DNA from: Frigoribacterium sp. ACAM 257
GTDB lineage: Bacteria > Actinomycetota > Actinomycetes > Actinomycetales > Microbacteriaceae
Assembly: GCF_007954365.1 (NCBI RefSeq)
Contig: NZ_VOLO01000006.1
Span: 57,846-121,845, forward strand
Reading direction: 5' to 3'
DNA: 64,000 bases
The first letter of the stretch is position 1; each line of letters starts with the position of its first letter. The notes under the pieces are model-generated. The model saw only the letters and a program-made list of their open reading frames with translations. It did not search any database and was not told the DNA's origin. This document shows, piece after piece, positions 22,478 to 30,793 of the stretch. A program made the position numbers and the translations under genes.

Positions 22478-24655
22478 CTAGACGCCGGCCAGCTGGTCGA
22501 CGAGGGCGTCGCCCGAGCGGGCGTCGATCATCTCGGCCTCGATCTCGGCCCGGTCGAGCAGTTCCTCCATGCGGCGGCGGCGGGGGCGCGTGATCAGCGT
22601 GACGACGGTGCCCTCCTTGCCGGCACGGCCGGTGCGGCCCGAGCGGTGCAGGTACGTCTTGTACTCGTCGGGCATGTCGGCCTGGACGACGAGCTCGATG
22701 TCGTCGACGTGGATGCCGCGCGCGGCGACGTCGGTCGCGACGAGCACGTTGACCTTCCCGCTGGTGAGCAGGCCGAGGTTGCGCGTGCGGCGGGCCTGGT
22801 TGAGGTCGCCGTGCAGGCTGGTGGCGCGGATGCCCGCGTCCTCGAGCTGGTCGGTCAGCTGCTCGGCGAACGCACGGGTCCGCGCGAAGACGAGCGTCTT
22901 GCCGGGGCCCGACGCGAGCTGCTCGATGACGGCCGTCTTGTCCCGCTGCTCGATCACGAGCACGCGGTGGTCGATCGTCGAGCTGGCCTGGTCCTCGCCG
23001 GCGACCTCGTGCACGGCGGGCTTCACGAGGAACTCGTCGACGAGCTTCGCCACGCCCTTGTCGAGGGTCGCGCTGAAGAGCAGCTTCTGGGCGCGGTCGC
23101 CGTTCGGCTTGACCTGGGCGGTCTCGCGGATGATGCGCTGCACCGGCTCGAGGAACCCGAGGTCGCACATGTGGTCTGCCTCGTCGAGCACCGTGATGAC
23201 GACCTCGCTGAGGTCGAGTCGGCCCTGGTCGATCAGGTCCTCGATGCGGCCGGGGGTGCCGATCACGATGTCGACGCCGCGGTTCAGCGCGCCGACCTGG
23301 CGGGCCTGGGGCACGCCTCCGTAGACCTGGGTGGTGAAGAGGCCGACCGAACGGGCGATGGGCTGCACAGTGCGGTCGATCTGCATCGCGAGCTCGCGCG
23401 TCGGGGCGAGGATCAGCGCACGGGGCCGACGGCCCATCTTGCGGTTCTTCGCGCCGTTGTTCTCCATCAGCTTCTCGACGAGCGGGGCGCCGAAGGCGAT
23501 GGTCTTGCCGGAGCCGGTGCGGCCGCGGCCGAGCACGTCACGACCCGCGAGCACGTCGGGGATCGTGGCGGCCTGGATCGCGAACGGAGCGGCCGCGCCC
23601 ATCGAGGCCAGCTGGCGCTCGATGTTGTCGCCGAGGCCCAGGTCGCCGAAGCTGACGCCCTCGACGTCCTGCGCCGTGAGCACCTCCGCCTGGAGCTTCT
23701 CGAGCTTGACGTCGTCCTCGGGCGAGTAGTGCGTGCCCTGGTCGCGCTTCGGGTAGAAGTCGCTGCTGGGCCCCTGGGAGCCGGTTCCGGGGCGGCGCGA
23801 AGCGCTGTCACGGCCGTGCGAGTAGGGAGCGTTGCGCTCGGCGGCGCCGGGGCCGCGGTCGCCGCGGTCGAAGCTGCGAGGGGCGCGATCGTCGCGTCCG
23901 CCGCGGCTGTCGCGGTCGTACGAGCCGCCGGAGGCGCGTCCGCCGCGCTCGGGACGGTCACCGTACGAGCGAGTCGGCTGGTCCTCGCGGGGCGGGCGCC
24001 CGGCCGGCGTGTAGTTCTTGGGCGCGCGGTCGTCGCGGCGAGCGGGACGCTCGGCGCGGTCGTAGCTGCGCGGGGCGCGGTCGTCGCGAGCAGGTCGGGC
24101 GTCGCGGTCGTAGCTGCGAGGGGCGAGGTCGTCGCGGTCGTAGCCGCGAGCCGGACGGTCGTTGCGGTCGTTGCGGTCGTTGCGGTCGTACGAGCGAGGG
24201 GCGCGATCGTCGCGTGCGGGGCGCGCGTCGCGGTCGTAGCTGCGTCCGCCGCGGTCGTCGCGGCCGCCGCCGTCACGGGCAGGGCGGGCGTCGCGGTCCC
24301 AGCTGCGGGCCGGGCGGCCGTCGCGTCCTGCGCGGGCCGCCTCCTTGCCGCCGTCCCTGCCGAAGCGGGGGGCACCTCCGTCGCGGCCTCGCTCGGCATT
24401 GCGGGCGTCGTGGTCGCGAGGGGCGAAGCGGCTGTTCGAGGTCTTCTCGCGAGGCTCCCAGTTGGGGCGGCTGCTGCCGCTGCGGGGGGCATCGCCTCGG
24501 CGCTCGGCACGCGCGTCGGAGTTCCAGCGGTTCTTGCGCTCGGGGGCGCCGGCCTCGTCGGGGCGGTGGCCACGGTGCGAGGAGCTCTTGGAGCCCGGCT
24601 TGCGGTGCGGGTCGGTGCCTCGCGAGCGTGAAGGAGTCTTGTCGTAGGGGGGCAT
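22478..24655 (-). CDS. DEAD-box RNA helicase with long disordered N-terminus
   Basis: 725 residues from ATG 24655 (GGAAAGAA site 7 nt upstream). Residues 1 to about 330 are disordered and rich in Arg, Asp, Gly and Tyr, with repeated SYDRDARPARDDRAPR units, a typical phase-separating RNA-binding segment. The core follows: Q motif FAIQAATIPDV, motif I GRGRTGSGKT, PTRELA, TPGR, DEAD box VLDEADHM, SAT, and HRSGRTGRAG. It belongs to the CshA/DeaD/RhlE type that unwinds RNA during ribosome assembly or cold stress. The disordered region is at the N-terminus, whereas many homologues carry it at the C-terminus. A 48 bp family I repeat follows its stop. Confidence 0.93.
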   Translation of the reverse strand: MPPYDKTPSRSRGTDPHRKPGSKSSSHRGHRPDEAGAPERKNRWNSDARAERRGDAPRSGSSRPNWEPREKTSNSRFAPRDHDARNAERGRDGGAPRFGRDGGKEAARAGRDGRPARSWDRDARPARDGGGRDDRGGRSYDRDARPARDDRAPRSYDRNDRNDRNDRPARGYDRDDLAPRSYDRDARPARDDRAPRSYDRAERPARRDDRAPKNYTPAGRPPREDQPTRSYGDRPERGGRASGGSYDRDSRGGRDDRAPRSFDRGDRGPGAAERNAPYSHGRDSASRRPGTGSQGPSSDFYPKRDQGTHYSPEDDVKLEKLQAEVLTAQDVEGVSFGDLGLGDNIERQLASMGAAAPFAIQAATIPDVLAGRDVLGRGRTGSGKTIAFGAPLVEKLMENNGAKNRKMGRRPRALILAPTRELAMQIDRTVQPIARSVGLFTTQVYGGVPQARQVGALNRGVDIVIGTPGRIEDLIDQGRLDLSEVVITVLDEADHMCDLGFLEPVQRIIRETAQVKPNGDRAQKLLFSATLDKGVAKLVDEFLVKPAVHEVAGEDQASSTIDHRVLVIEQRDKTAVIEQLASGPGKTLVFARTRAFAEQLTDQLEDAGIRATSLHGDLNQARRTRNLGLLTSGKVNVLVATDVAARGIHVDDIELVVQADMPDEYKTYLHRSGRTGRAGKEGTVVTLITRPRRRRMEELLDRAEIEAEMIDARSGDALVDQLAGV

Positions 24656-24719
24656 GGTGTTCTTTCCGGGCTTGTGCGATGACGCGAAGAAATACCCGGG
24701 CAGCCATTGACCAGGACCG

Positions 24720-24733
24720 TTCACATACGTGAA
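24720..24733. promoter_or_regulatory. TTCAC-ATAC-GTGAA palindrome upstream of the helicase gene
   Basis: Perfect 5+5 inverted repeat in an AT-rich pocket 65 bp before the start codon. It could be an operator or part of a cold-shock leader. No clear -10/-35 pair is visible next to it. Confidence 0.35.
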
Positions 24734-24956
24734 TTCATCCCGACGAGATCCGTCGTGAATCCGGCCCACAAGACGTACAAACCCTCATGTGCCCCGCCCG
24801 CCGCCTCCGGTGGTTCTCCGGGGCGCGACGCTGCAGGACGTGCGCGCCACAGGCGCGCGGTCTTGAGCCGACCCGCCTACGATACCCGACCCTCCCCCGG
24901 AACAGAACCCCCGCCTCCTCGGGCCTCGACGGGAGATCCGCGGCCCAGTCCCGACG

Positions 24957-25004
24957 CGAAAGCGACGAAGCTCCGCGATGTTCTGCGGAGGTTCGTCACT
25001 TACG
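24957..25004 (+). repeat. Family I hairpin repeat, copy B
   Basis: Same layout as copy A: CGAAAGCGACGAAGCTCCGCG, loop ATGTTC, then TGCGGAGGTTCGTCACTTACG; four mismatches in the 21 bp stem. It is followed by AGTCGCTACGCCG, which contains the stop codon of the RND gene. Confidence 0.85.
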
Positions 25005-25009
25005 AGTCG

Positions 25010-28000
25010 CTACGCCGACGTGTCGGCCGGCGCGACAGCCGCACCGACAGCCGCACCGCCAGCCGCACCGCCCGCCGTGCCGCCAGCCGCGCCGGCGCCC
25101 GCGCCCCCCGCACGCCGGTCGGCCCGCCGCTCCCGCCACCCCTCGTACAGCGAGTACAGCACCGGCAGCACGACCAGGGTCAGCACGGTCGACGACACGA
25201 GCCCGCCGATCACGACGACGGCGAGCGGCTGCGAGATGAACCCGCCGTGGCCGGTGATGCCGAGCGCCATCGGGGTCAGGGCGAAGATCGTCGCGGTCGC
25301 CGTCATCAGGATGGGCCGCAGTCGGCGCGACGCCCCCTCGAGCAGCGCCTCGCGCACCCGCAGCCCGCGCGTGCGGTACTGGTTCACGAGGTCGATCAGC
25401 ACGATCGCGTTCGTGACGACGATGCCGACGAGCATCAGCACGCCGATCAGCGAGGCGACGCCGAGCGGGATGCCGGAGGCGAGCTGCAGCAGGATCGCGC
25501 CGGTCGCCGCGAACGGGATCGACACCAGCAGGAGGAGCGGCTGCAGCAGGCTGCGGAACGTCGCCACCATGACGATGTACACGATCAGGATCGCGATGAG
25601 AACCGCGAGGAACAGCTGCGAGAAGGCGTTCGACTGGTCGGCGACGGCTCCGCCGACGACGGCGTCCGCCCCGGCCGGCAGGTCGAGCCCGGCGATCGCG
25701 TCGTCGACCTCGGTGCCGGCGCTCGACAGGTCGTCGCTGGACGGGGTCACGGTGACGGTCGCGCTCCTGACCGCGTCTGTCGTGGTGACCGAGGTCGGGC
25801 CGTTCGTCTGCTCGACCGTGGCGATCGAGTCGAGGCGCACGGGCCCGGTCGCGCTCGGCAGCTCGAGGGCGCGGAGCTCGTCGAGCGTCGCGGGCGGCGT
25901 CGGGTCGACCGTGTAGATGTCGACCGAGCTGTTCTCGATCTCGAGCGAGCCCACGCGGAACGGCTGCACGGCCTGCGAGACGATGCCGCCGACGGCGACC
26001 TCGCTCAGGCCGATGTCCGCTGCCGCGTCGCGGTCGACGACCACGCCGATCACCGGCTGGGCGGCCTGCAGGTTCGACCCGGCCTCGGCGGTGCCCGGCA
26101 GGTCGCCGACGGCGGTGAGCACGGTCTCGGTCGCGGTCTGCAGGGTGTCGGGGTCGGGCGCGGTGACGTCGACGGTGATGTCGTTGCTCGTGCCGAAGCC
26201 GCTCGACGCGGTCAGCTCGATGTCGCCCGCGTCGGCGACGTCGTCGAGACGCGAGCGCACCTCGGCCTGGAGGGCGTCCTGGTCGGCGTCCTCGTTCGTG
26301 GTGATCGAGTAGGTGACGGTGCTGTCGCCGGTGCCGCCGAAGAAGCTGGCGATGGAGGTGCCGCTCGAGCCGATCGTGAGCTGCACCGTCTCGATGCCGT
26401 CGACGCCGTCGAGCTCCGTCTCGACCTTCGAGGCGGCGTCCGAGAGCACCTGCAGGCTCGACGCGGGCGCCAGGGTCTGCGTGACGGTGAACGTGTTCTG
26501 CCCGCTCGCCCCGAGGAAGTTCGTCTTCATCAGCGGGACGGCCGCAGCCGTGCCGCCGAGCACCAGCACCGCGACGAGCAGGGTCACGACGGGGTGGCGG
26601 AGCGTGCCCCGCAGCACCGGCACGTAGACGCGGCGCAGCCGGTCGAGCGGTGCCGGGTCGGTCGGGTCGGAGGCGGCGGTCGTCAACCGCTCCTGCGCAG
26701 GCTCCCCGGCACCGGCAGCACCCGGCGCGTGCTTGTGCACCTTCGGCGCCCTCAGGAACCAGTACGCCAGCACCGGCACGATTGTCAACGAGACGAACAG
26801 CGACGCCACCAGGGCGATGGTCACCGTCAGCGCGAAGGGCCGGAACAGCTCGCCGGTGATGTTGCCGACGAATGCGAGCGGGAGGAACACGACGACGGTC
26901 GTGACCGTCGACGCCGTGACGGCGCCCGCGACCTCGCGGACGGCGGTGGTGATCGACGCGACGCGGCCGTCGCCTCCTGCGAGGTGCCTCTTGATGTTCT
27001 CGATGACGACGATCGAGTCGTCGACCACGCGCCCGATGGCGATGGTGAGCGCGCCCAGCGTGAGGATGTTGAGCGTGTAGCCCGCCGCCTGGAGCCCGAT
27101 GAAGGTGATGAGCACGCTCGTCGGGATGCTGATCGCAGTGACGATCGTCGAGCGCACCGACAAGAGGAACACCAGGATCACGATGACGGCGAAGACGAGC
27201 CCGAGCAGCCCCTCCTCCGCCAGCGCGTCGATCGACTGCTGGATGAACGGCGCCTGGTCGAAGACGATCGACAGATCGACGTCCGAGCCGAGGTCGGCGG
27301 CGAGCGACGGCAGGGCGTCCTGCACGGTGGTCGACACGTCGACGGTGTTGGCGTCGAGGGTCTTGGTGACCGCGATGGTGAGGGCGTCCTGGCCGTCGAC
27401 GCGGCTGATCGAGGTGACGGGCGCACCGCTGAGGGCCACGTCGGCGACGTCGTCGATCGTGACCGCCGAGCTGCCGCCGAGCAGCGGCAGGGCCGCGACC
27501 TCGTCGGTGCTCGTGAGGCGCTGGCCGGCCTGGATCGAGAGGGTCTGGCCGTTCTCGGTGAGCGTGCCGCCGGGGATGAGCGTGCCGTTCGCGTCGAGTG
27601 CGTCCTGGAACGCCTGCGTGGTCAGTCCCGCCGCGGCGAGCGCCGTCGTGTCGGGCGTGATGACGACGCGCTGGCCGGCGTCGCCGTAGATCGAGGCCTC
27701 GCGCACGCCGTCGAGCTTCTGCAGGTCGGGCACGGTCGTGTTCGTGAGCCGGTCGACGAGCGCCTGGGTGTCGTCGGCCGAGTAGCCGGTGACGGCGATC
27801 TGGACGATGGGCAGGTCGTCGAGGCTGCCGGTGACCACCTGGGTGTCGACGCTGTCGGGCAGCGTCAGCCGGTTGATCGCCGACTGGATCTTCTGCTCGG
27901 CGGCGCCGAGGTCGGTGCCGTAGGTGAACTCGGCCGAGACGGTGCTCTGCGACGTGCTCGACGTCGCGGTGGTGCCCTCGAGCCCCGGGATGATCTGCAC

Positions 28001-28213
28001 CGCCTGCTCGATCGGGGTCGAGACGTCGTCGTTGACCACCTCGGGCGTCGCGCCGGGGTACGAGCTGACGATGGCGATCTGCGGGAACTGCACGTTGGGC
28101 GCGAGCTCCTGCTTGAGCGACGTCAGCGCGATGCCGCCGAAGACGGCGACGACGATGGTGACGAGGGCGATCAGCGCGCGGTTGCGCAAGCTGAAGACGG
28201 ACAGAAGATGCAC
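25010..28213 (-). CDS. RND efflux transporter, HAE1/AcrB-like
   Basis: 1067 residues from a GTG at 28211-28213, the full length of an RND pump. The N-terminus FSLRNRALIALVTIVVAVFG is helix 1, followed by a periplasm-type loop domain with QFPQIAIVSSYPGATPEVV, a block of helices near 340-500 (IAIGRVVDDSIVVIENIKRH, the usual VDD of helix 4), a second loop domain and a second helix block (LVGIVVTNAIVLIDLVNQYR). In Gram-positive bacteria such pumps (for example SwrC) export surfactants, lipids or toxic compounds without an outer-membrane channel. No adaptor or TetR regulator is next to it. It stands alone between two long gaps. Confidence 0.93.
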   Translation of the reverse strand: MHLLSVFSLRNRALIALVTIVVAVFGGIALTSLKQELAPNVQFPQIAIVSSYPGATPEVVNDDVSTPIEQAVQIIPGLEGTTATSSTSQSTVSAEFTYGTDLGAAEQKIQSAINRLTLPDSVDTQVVTGSLDDLPIVQIAVTGYSADDTQALVDRLTNTTVPDLQKLDGVREASIYGDAGQRVVITPDTTALAAAGLTTQAFQDALDANGTLIPGGTLTENGQTLSIQAGQRLTSTDEVAALPLLGGSSAVTIDDVADVALSGAPVTSISRVDGQDALTIAVTKTLDANTVDVSTTVQDALPSLAADLGSDVDLSIVFDQAPFIQQSIDALAEEGLLGLVFAVIVILVFLLSVRSTIVTAISIPTSVLITFIGLQAAGYTLNILTLGALTIAIGRVVDDSIVVIENIKRHLAGGDGRVASITTAVREVAGAVTASTVTTVVVFLPLAFVGNITGELFRPFALTVTIALVASLFVSLTIVPVLAYWFLRAPKVHKHAPGAAGAGEPAQERLTTAASDPTDPAPLDRLRRVYVPVLRGTLRHPVVTLLVAVLVLGGTAAAVPLMKTNFLGASGQNTFTVTQTLAPASSLQVLSDAASKVETELDGVDGIETVQLTIGSSGTSIASFFGGTGDSTVTYSITTNEDADQDALQAEVRSRLDDVADAGDIELTASSGFGTSNDITVDVTAPDPDTLQTATETVLTAVGDLPGTAEAGSNLQAAQPVIGVVVDRDAAADIGLSEVAVGGIVSQAVQPFRVGSLEIENSSVDIYTVDPTPPATLDELRALELPSATGPVRLDSIATVEQTNGPTSVTTTDAVRSATVTVTPSSDDLSSAGTEVDDAIAGLDLPAGADAVVGGAVADQSNAFSQLFLAVLIAILIVYIVMVATFRSLLQPLLLLVSIPFAATGAILLQLASGIPLGVASLIGVLMLVGIVVTNAIVLIDLVNQYRTRGLRVREALLEGASRRLRPILMTATATIFALTPMALGITGHGGFISQPLAVVVIGGLVSSTVLTLVVLPVLYSLYEGWRERRADRRAGGAGAGAAGGTAGGAAGGAAVGAAVAPADTSA

Positions 28214-28386
28214 GAGGCTCCGGTGGTGAGAGGGAGGGGAGAACGAAGGAGGCGACGGTCACGACGTGCACCGCGCCTCCATTGTCACCAGCCTCTCTGG
28301 GAACTCGCGGCGCTTTCTTACACGCTGTGCAGAGGACGCCGAACGTGTCTTGACGTGGAGGAACCGCGCTGCGCCGGCGCGACGGG

Positions 28387-29922
28387 CTAGACGACCTCGG
28401 CCATGAGGGCGCCGCGAGGCGCCTGCACCCCGTCGATCCCGTCCCAGGCGGCGACGAGCGCGGCGAGCGCACGGTCGGTCTCGTCGTCGGGGTACGAGTA
28501 CGGCACCCGCAGGAACCGCTCGAACGCCCCGTCGACACCGAACATCGGCCCGGCTGCGAGCAGCAGCCCGTGCCGGCGGGCGGCGAGCACCAGCTGCGAG
28601 CTGACGGGCGCGCCGAGGCCGACCCACGTGGTCAGGCCGCCTGCGGGCGACGGCACGCTCCACCCGGGGAACGCGCCGCGGAGGCCGGCGACGAGCCGGT
28701 CGCGACCGTGCCTCAGCTGCCGGGAGCGCGCCTCCAGCACGCCGTCCATGTCGCCGAGCAGGTCCGCGACGATCAGCTGCTCGAGCACGGGGGTGCCCAG
28801 GTCGCCGGCCGAGCGGGCGCGCACGAGGCGCTCGACGAGGGGCAGCTCGGCCCGGATCCAGCCGATCCGCAGCCCGCCCCAGAGCGACTTGCCGACCGAG
28901 CCGATCGTCACGGCGGGCCCGTAGGCCGCCATCGGCAGAGGCCGCGCACCGGCACCAGCGCCAGCCCCGACTCCGGCGCCTGCACCAGCACCGGCACCGG
29001 CACCAGCCCCGGCCCCGGCCCCGGTGAAGGAGGCGCCCCGCGGCCCCCCGACGACGAGCTCGGCCATCGTCTCGTCCGCGATCACGACCGTGCCCTCGTC
29101 GGCGGCGGCCTCGAGCACGCGCACCCGCTGCGCCTCGGGCATCGTCGCCCCGGTCGGGTTGTGGAAGTCGGGCATCAGGTAGGCGACGGGCGGGCTGGTG
29201 CGGCGCAGCGTCTGCAGCAGCGCCGACTCGTCCCACCCCTCGTCGACGGTCACGCTGACCGGGGCGAGCCGGGCGCCGGCCGCCCGGAGCGCCTCGAACG
29301 CGTGCGGGTAGCCGGGCGTCTCGACGACCGCGCGGTCGCCGCGGCCGACGAGCACCCGGGCCAGCAGGGCGATGGCGTGCTGGGCGCCGAGGGTGACGAC
29401 GATCTGCTCGGCGCTCGTCTCGAGGCCCCGCGCCCGGTAGCGGGCCGCGATCACCTCGCGCAGCACGGGCCGGCCGACGCTGTCGTAGCCGGGCTCGGAC
29501 AGGTAGGCGCCGAGGCGTCCCGCGGCCCGCTGCGCGGCCTCCGCGATGCCGTCGACGGCAGGCATGGCCGCCTTCGTGAAGTCGAGCACGTCGTCCTCGT
29601 CGGCGGACCGGGTCGCCCTCGCCGCCCTGGCCTGGTCGGGCAGCCGCACGACGCTGCCGCTGCCGCGCAGGCTCGTGACGTGGCCGGCGTCGCGCAGCGC
29701 GGCGTACGCGGCGGCGACGGTGGTGCGGCTCACCCCGAGGTGCGCAGCCAGGTCACGTTCGCTCGGCAGACGAGTGCCGACCGAGAGCCGGCCGTCGAGC
29801 ACGAGCAGGCGGATGCGGTCGGCGAGCGCGGCGTAGCCAGGCGACGAGGAGGCGCGCCACGAGTCGAGCAGCACCCCCAGCGCCCGAGACGACACGGCCG
29901 GTCCGCTCGTGACGATGCTCAT
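28387..29922 (-). CDS. MocR-type regulator (GntR HTH fused to aminotransferase), YczR-like, with a Gly-Ala tract
   Basis: 511 residues. The GntR winged HTH (about 25-95) has RLPSERDLAAHLGVSRTTV; a fold-type I aminotransferase domain follows with PDFHNPTGATMP, IADETMAEL and GSVGKSLWGGLRIGW, where Lys345 would bind PLP. A run of alternating Gly-Ala (residues 301-326) sits between the Asp/Thr region and the PLP lysine, where homologues normally have a short loop. It is divergent from a YczE-type membrane protein, the known pairing of the YczR subgroup, and probably controls that gene in response to PLP or an amino compound. Confidence 0.92.
   Translation of the reverse strand: MSIVTSGPAVSSRALGVLLDSWRASSSPGYAALADRIRLLVLDGRLSVGTRLPSERDLAAHLGVSRTTVAAAYAALRDAGHVTSLRGSGSVVRLPDQARAARATRSADEDDVLDFTKAAMPAVDGIAEAAQRAAGRLGAYLSEPGYDSVGRPVLREVIAARYRARGLETSAEQIVVTLGAQHAIALLARVLVGRGDRAVVETPGYPHAFEALRAAGARLAPVSVTVDEGWDESALLQTLRRTSPPVAYLMPDFHNPTGATMPEAQRVRVLEAAADEGTVVIADETMAELVVGGPRGASFTGAGAGAGAGAGAGAGAGVGAGAGAGARPLPMAAYGPAVTIGSVGKSLWGGLRIGWIRAELPLVERLVRARSAGDLGTPVLEQLIVADLLGDMDGVLEARSRQLRHGRDRLVAGLRGAFPGWSVPSPAGGLTTWVGLGAPVSSQLVLAARRHGLLLAAGPMFGVDGAFERFLRVPYSYPDDETDRALAALVAAWDGIDGVQAPRGALMAEVV
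28946..29022. repeat. Coding low-complexity GGC/GCN repeat (Gly-Ala tract)
   Basis: Degenerate repeats of GGCACC, GGCCCC and GCACCA (plus strand) encode the Gly-Ala run of the MocR protein. The DNA is degenerate enough that slippage is less likely than in a pure repeat. Confidence 0.85.
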
Positions 29923-29924
29923 GC

Positions 29925-30026
29925 GACGACAGCTCTCCTGTGGCGACGACCCTCAGCGACGGCAGCTCTCATGCAGCCACACTAGGCCGATTGGACTCTT
30001 GCTACCAGGCCGCCCGCCCGATTGGA
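29925..30026. promoter_or_regulatory. Divergent MocR/YczE control region with direct repeats
   Basis: Two pairs of direct repeats fill the gap: CAGCTCTC-TG near 29930 and 29963 (33 bp apart), and CCGATTGGA at 29987 and 30018 (31 bp apart, three helical turns). MocR proteins of this subgroup are known to bind direct repeats in such divergent regions, so these are candidate operators. Confidence 0.5.
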
Positions 30027-30033
30027 TCGGTCC

Positions 30034-30726
30034 ATGCTCCTCACCCGCCGCCTCCTGCAGCTCTTCGTGGGCCTCTTCCTCTACGGCGTCGCCATCGCGC
30101 TGATGGTGCGCGCCGGCATCGGGGTCGCCCCGTGGGACGTGCTGACCCAGGGCATCGTGCGGCAGACGGGGCTCGGCTTCGGCCTCGTCGTGTTCCTCAC
30201 GAGCGTGCTCGTGCTGCTGCTCTGGATCCCCCTGCGCCAGAGACCGCGGTTCGGCACGATCGCCAACGCGCTGCTCGTCGGCCCCTTCGCCGACCTCGGG
30301 CTGCACGTGCTGCCGCAGCAGACGGTGTGGTGGGCGCAGGGCCTGACCTTCGCGCTCGGCCTGCTGCTGCTCGCCGCCGCGAGCGGCCTCTACATCGGCG
30401 CGGCGTTCGGGCCCGGCCCGCGCGACGGCCTGATGCTCGGCCTGCACCGCCGGTTCGGGGTCCGGGTCGGGGTGGCGCGCACCGCCATCGAGGTCACCGT
30501 GCTCGCGATCGGCTGGCTGCTCGGCGGCCAGGTCGGCATCGGCACGGCGCTCGAGGCCGTCCTGATCGGGCCGATGGTGGCGTTCGCGCTGCCACTCTTC
30601 GCCCCGCGCGCGACACGTGTCGCCGCAGCCGGCCAGGGCTCGGCCCCGGCTCCCTCGACCGGCTCGACCACCGCCTCCGGCACCCCCACCGGCCCCGTCC
30701 CGACGACCCCCTCGACGGCCGCCTGA
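30034..30726 (+). CDS. YczE/YitT-type membrane protein
   Basis: 230 residues from ATG 30034 (a TTG at 30022 is also in frame). Five hydrophobic helices: RRLLQLFVGLFLYGVAIALM, LGFGLVVFLTSVLVLLLWIP, ALLVGPFADLGLHVLP, LTFALGLLLLAAASGLYIGA and AIEVTVLAIGWLLGG, with the conserved VRAGIGVAPWDVLTQGI and GPGPRDGLMLGL motifs of the YczE family. A Pro/Thr/Ser-rich tail ends the protein. Function is not established; homologues are linked with surfactin regulation in Bacillus and are paired with MocR regulators, as here. Confidence 0.88.
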   Translation: MLLTRRLLQLFVGLFLYGVAIALMVRAGIGVAPWDVLTQGIVRQTGLGFGLVVFLTSVLVLLLWIPLRQRPRFGTIANALLVGPFADLGLHVLPQQTVWWAQGLTFALGLLLLAAASGLYIGAAFGPGPRDGLMLGLHRRFGVRVGVARTAIEVTVLAIGWLLGGQVGIGTALEAVLIGPMVAFALPLFAPRATRVAAAGQGSAPAPSTGSTTASGTPTGPVPTTPSTAA

Positions 30727-30757
30727 CGAATCGGGAATGCCCCGTCCCCGCCGCGAG

Positions 30758-30785
30758 TTGACAGGCCCTCGGCGCGGAGTAGAGT
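30758..30785 (+). promoter_or_regulatory. Promoter of the KimA-like transporter gene
   Basis: TTGACA at 30758-30763, 16 bp spacer, TAGAGT at 30780-30785; the GTG start begins 14 nt after the -10 starts, so the transcript should be leaderless. The promoter decides the GTG at 30794 as start. Confidence 0.7.
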
Positions 30786-30793
30786 CGCCGCTC

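Larger units (their letters stand above)
24656..25009. other. 354 bp intergenic region between RND pump and helicase genes
   Basis: Both neighbours are on the minus strand. The part near the helicase start holds a palindrome (24720-24733) and a leader of at least 60 nt; the middle is GC-rich with nothing supported; the far end is family I copy B, which reaches the stop codon of the RND gene. Confidence 0.6.

Noticed and set aside
24707..28390. Very long open frames on both strands over the RND pump gene
   Set aside because: Composition (Arg, Gly, Asp, Val or Arg, His, Pro) is that of shadow frames; the minus-strand frame ending at 25010 has all RND motifs.
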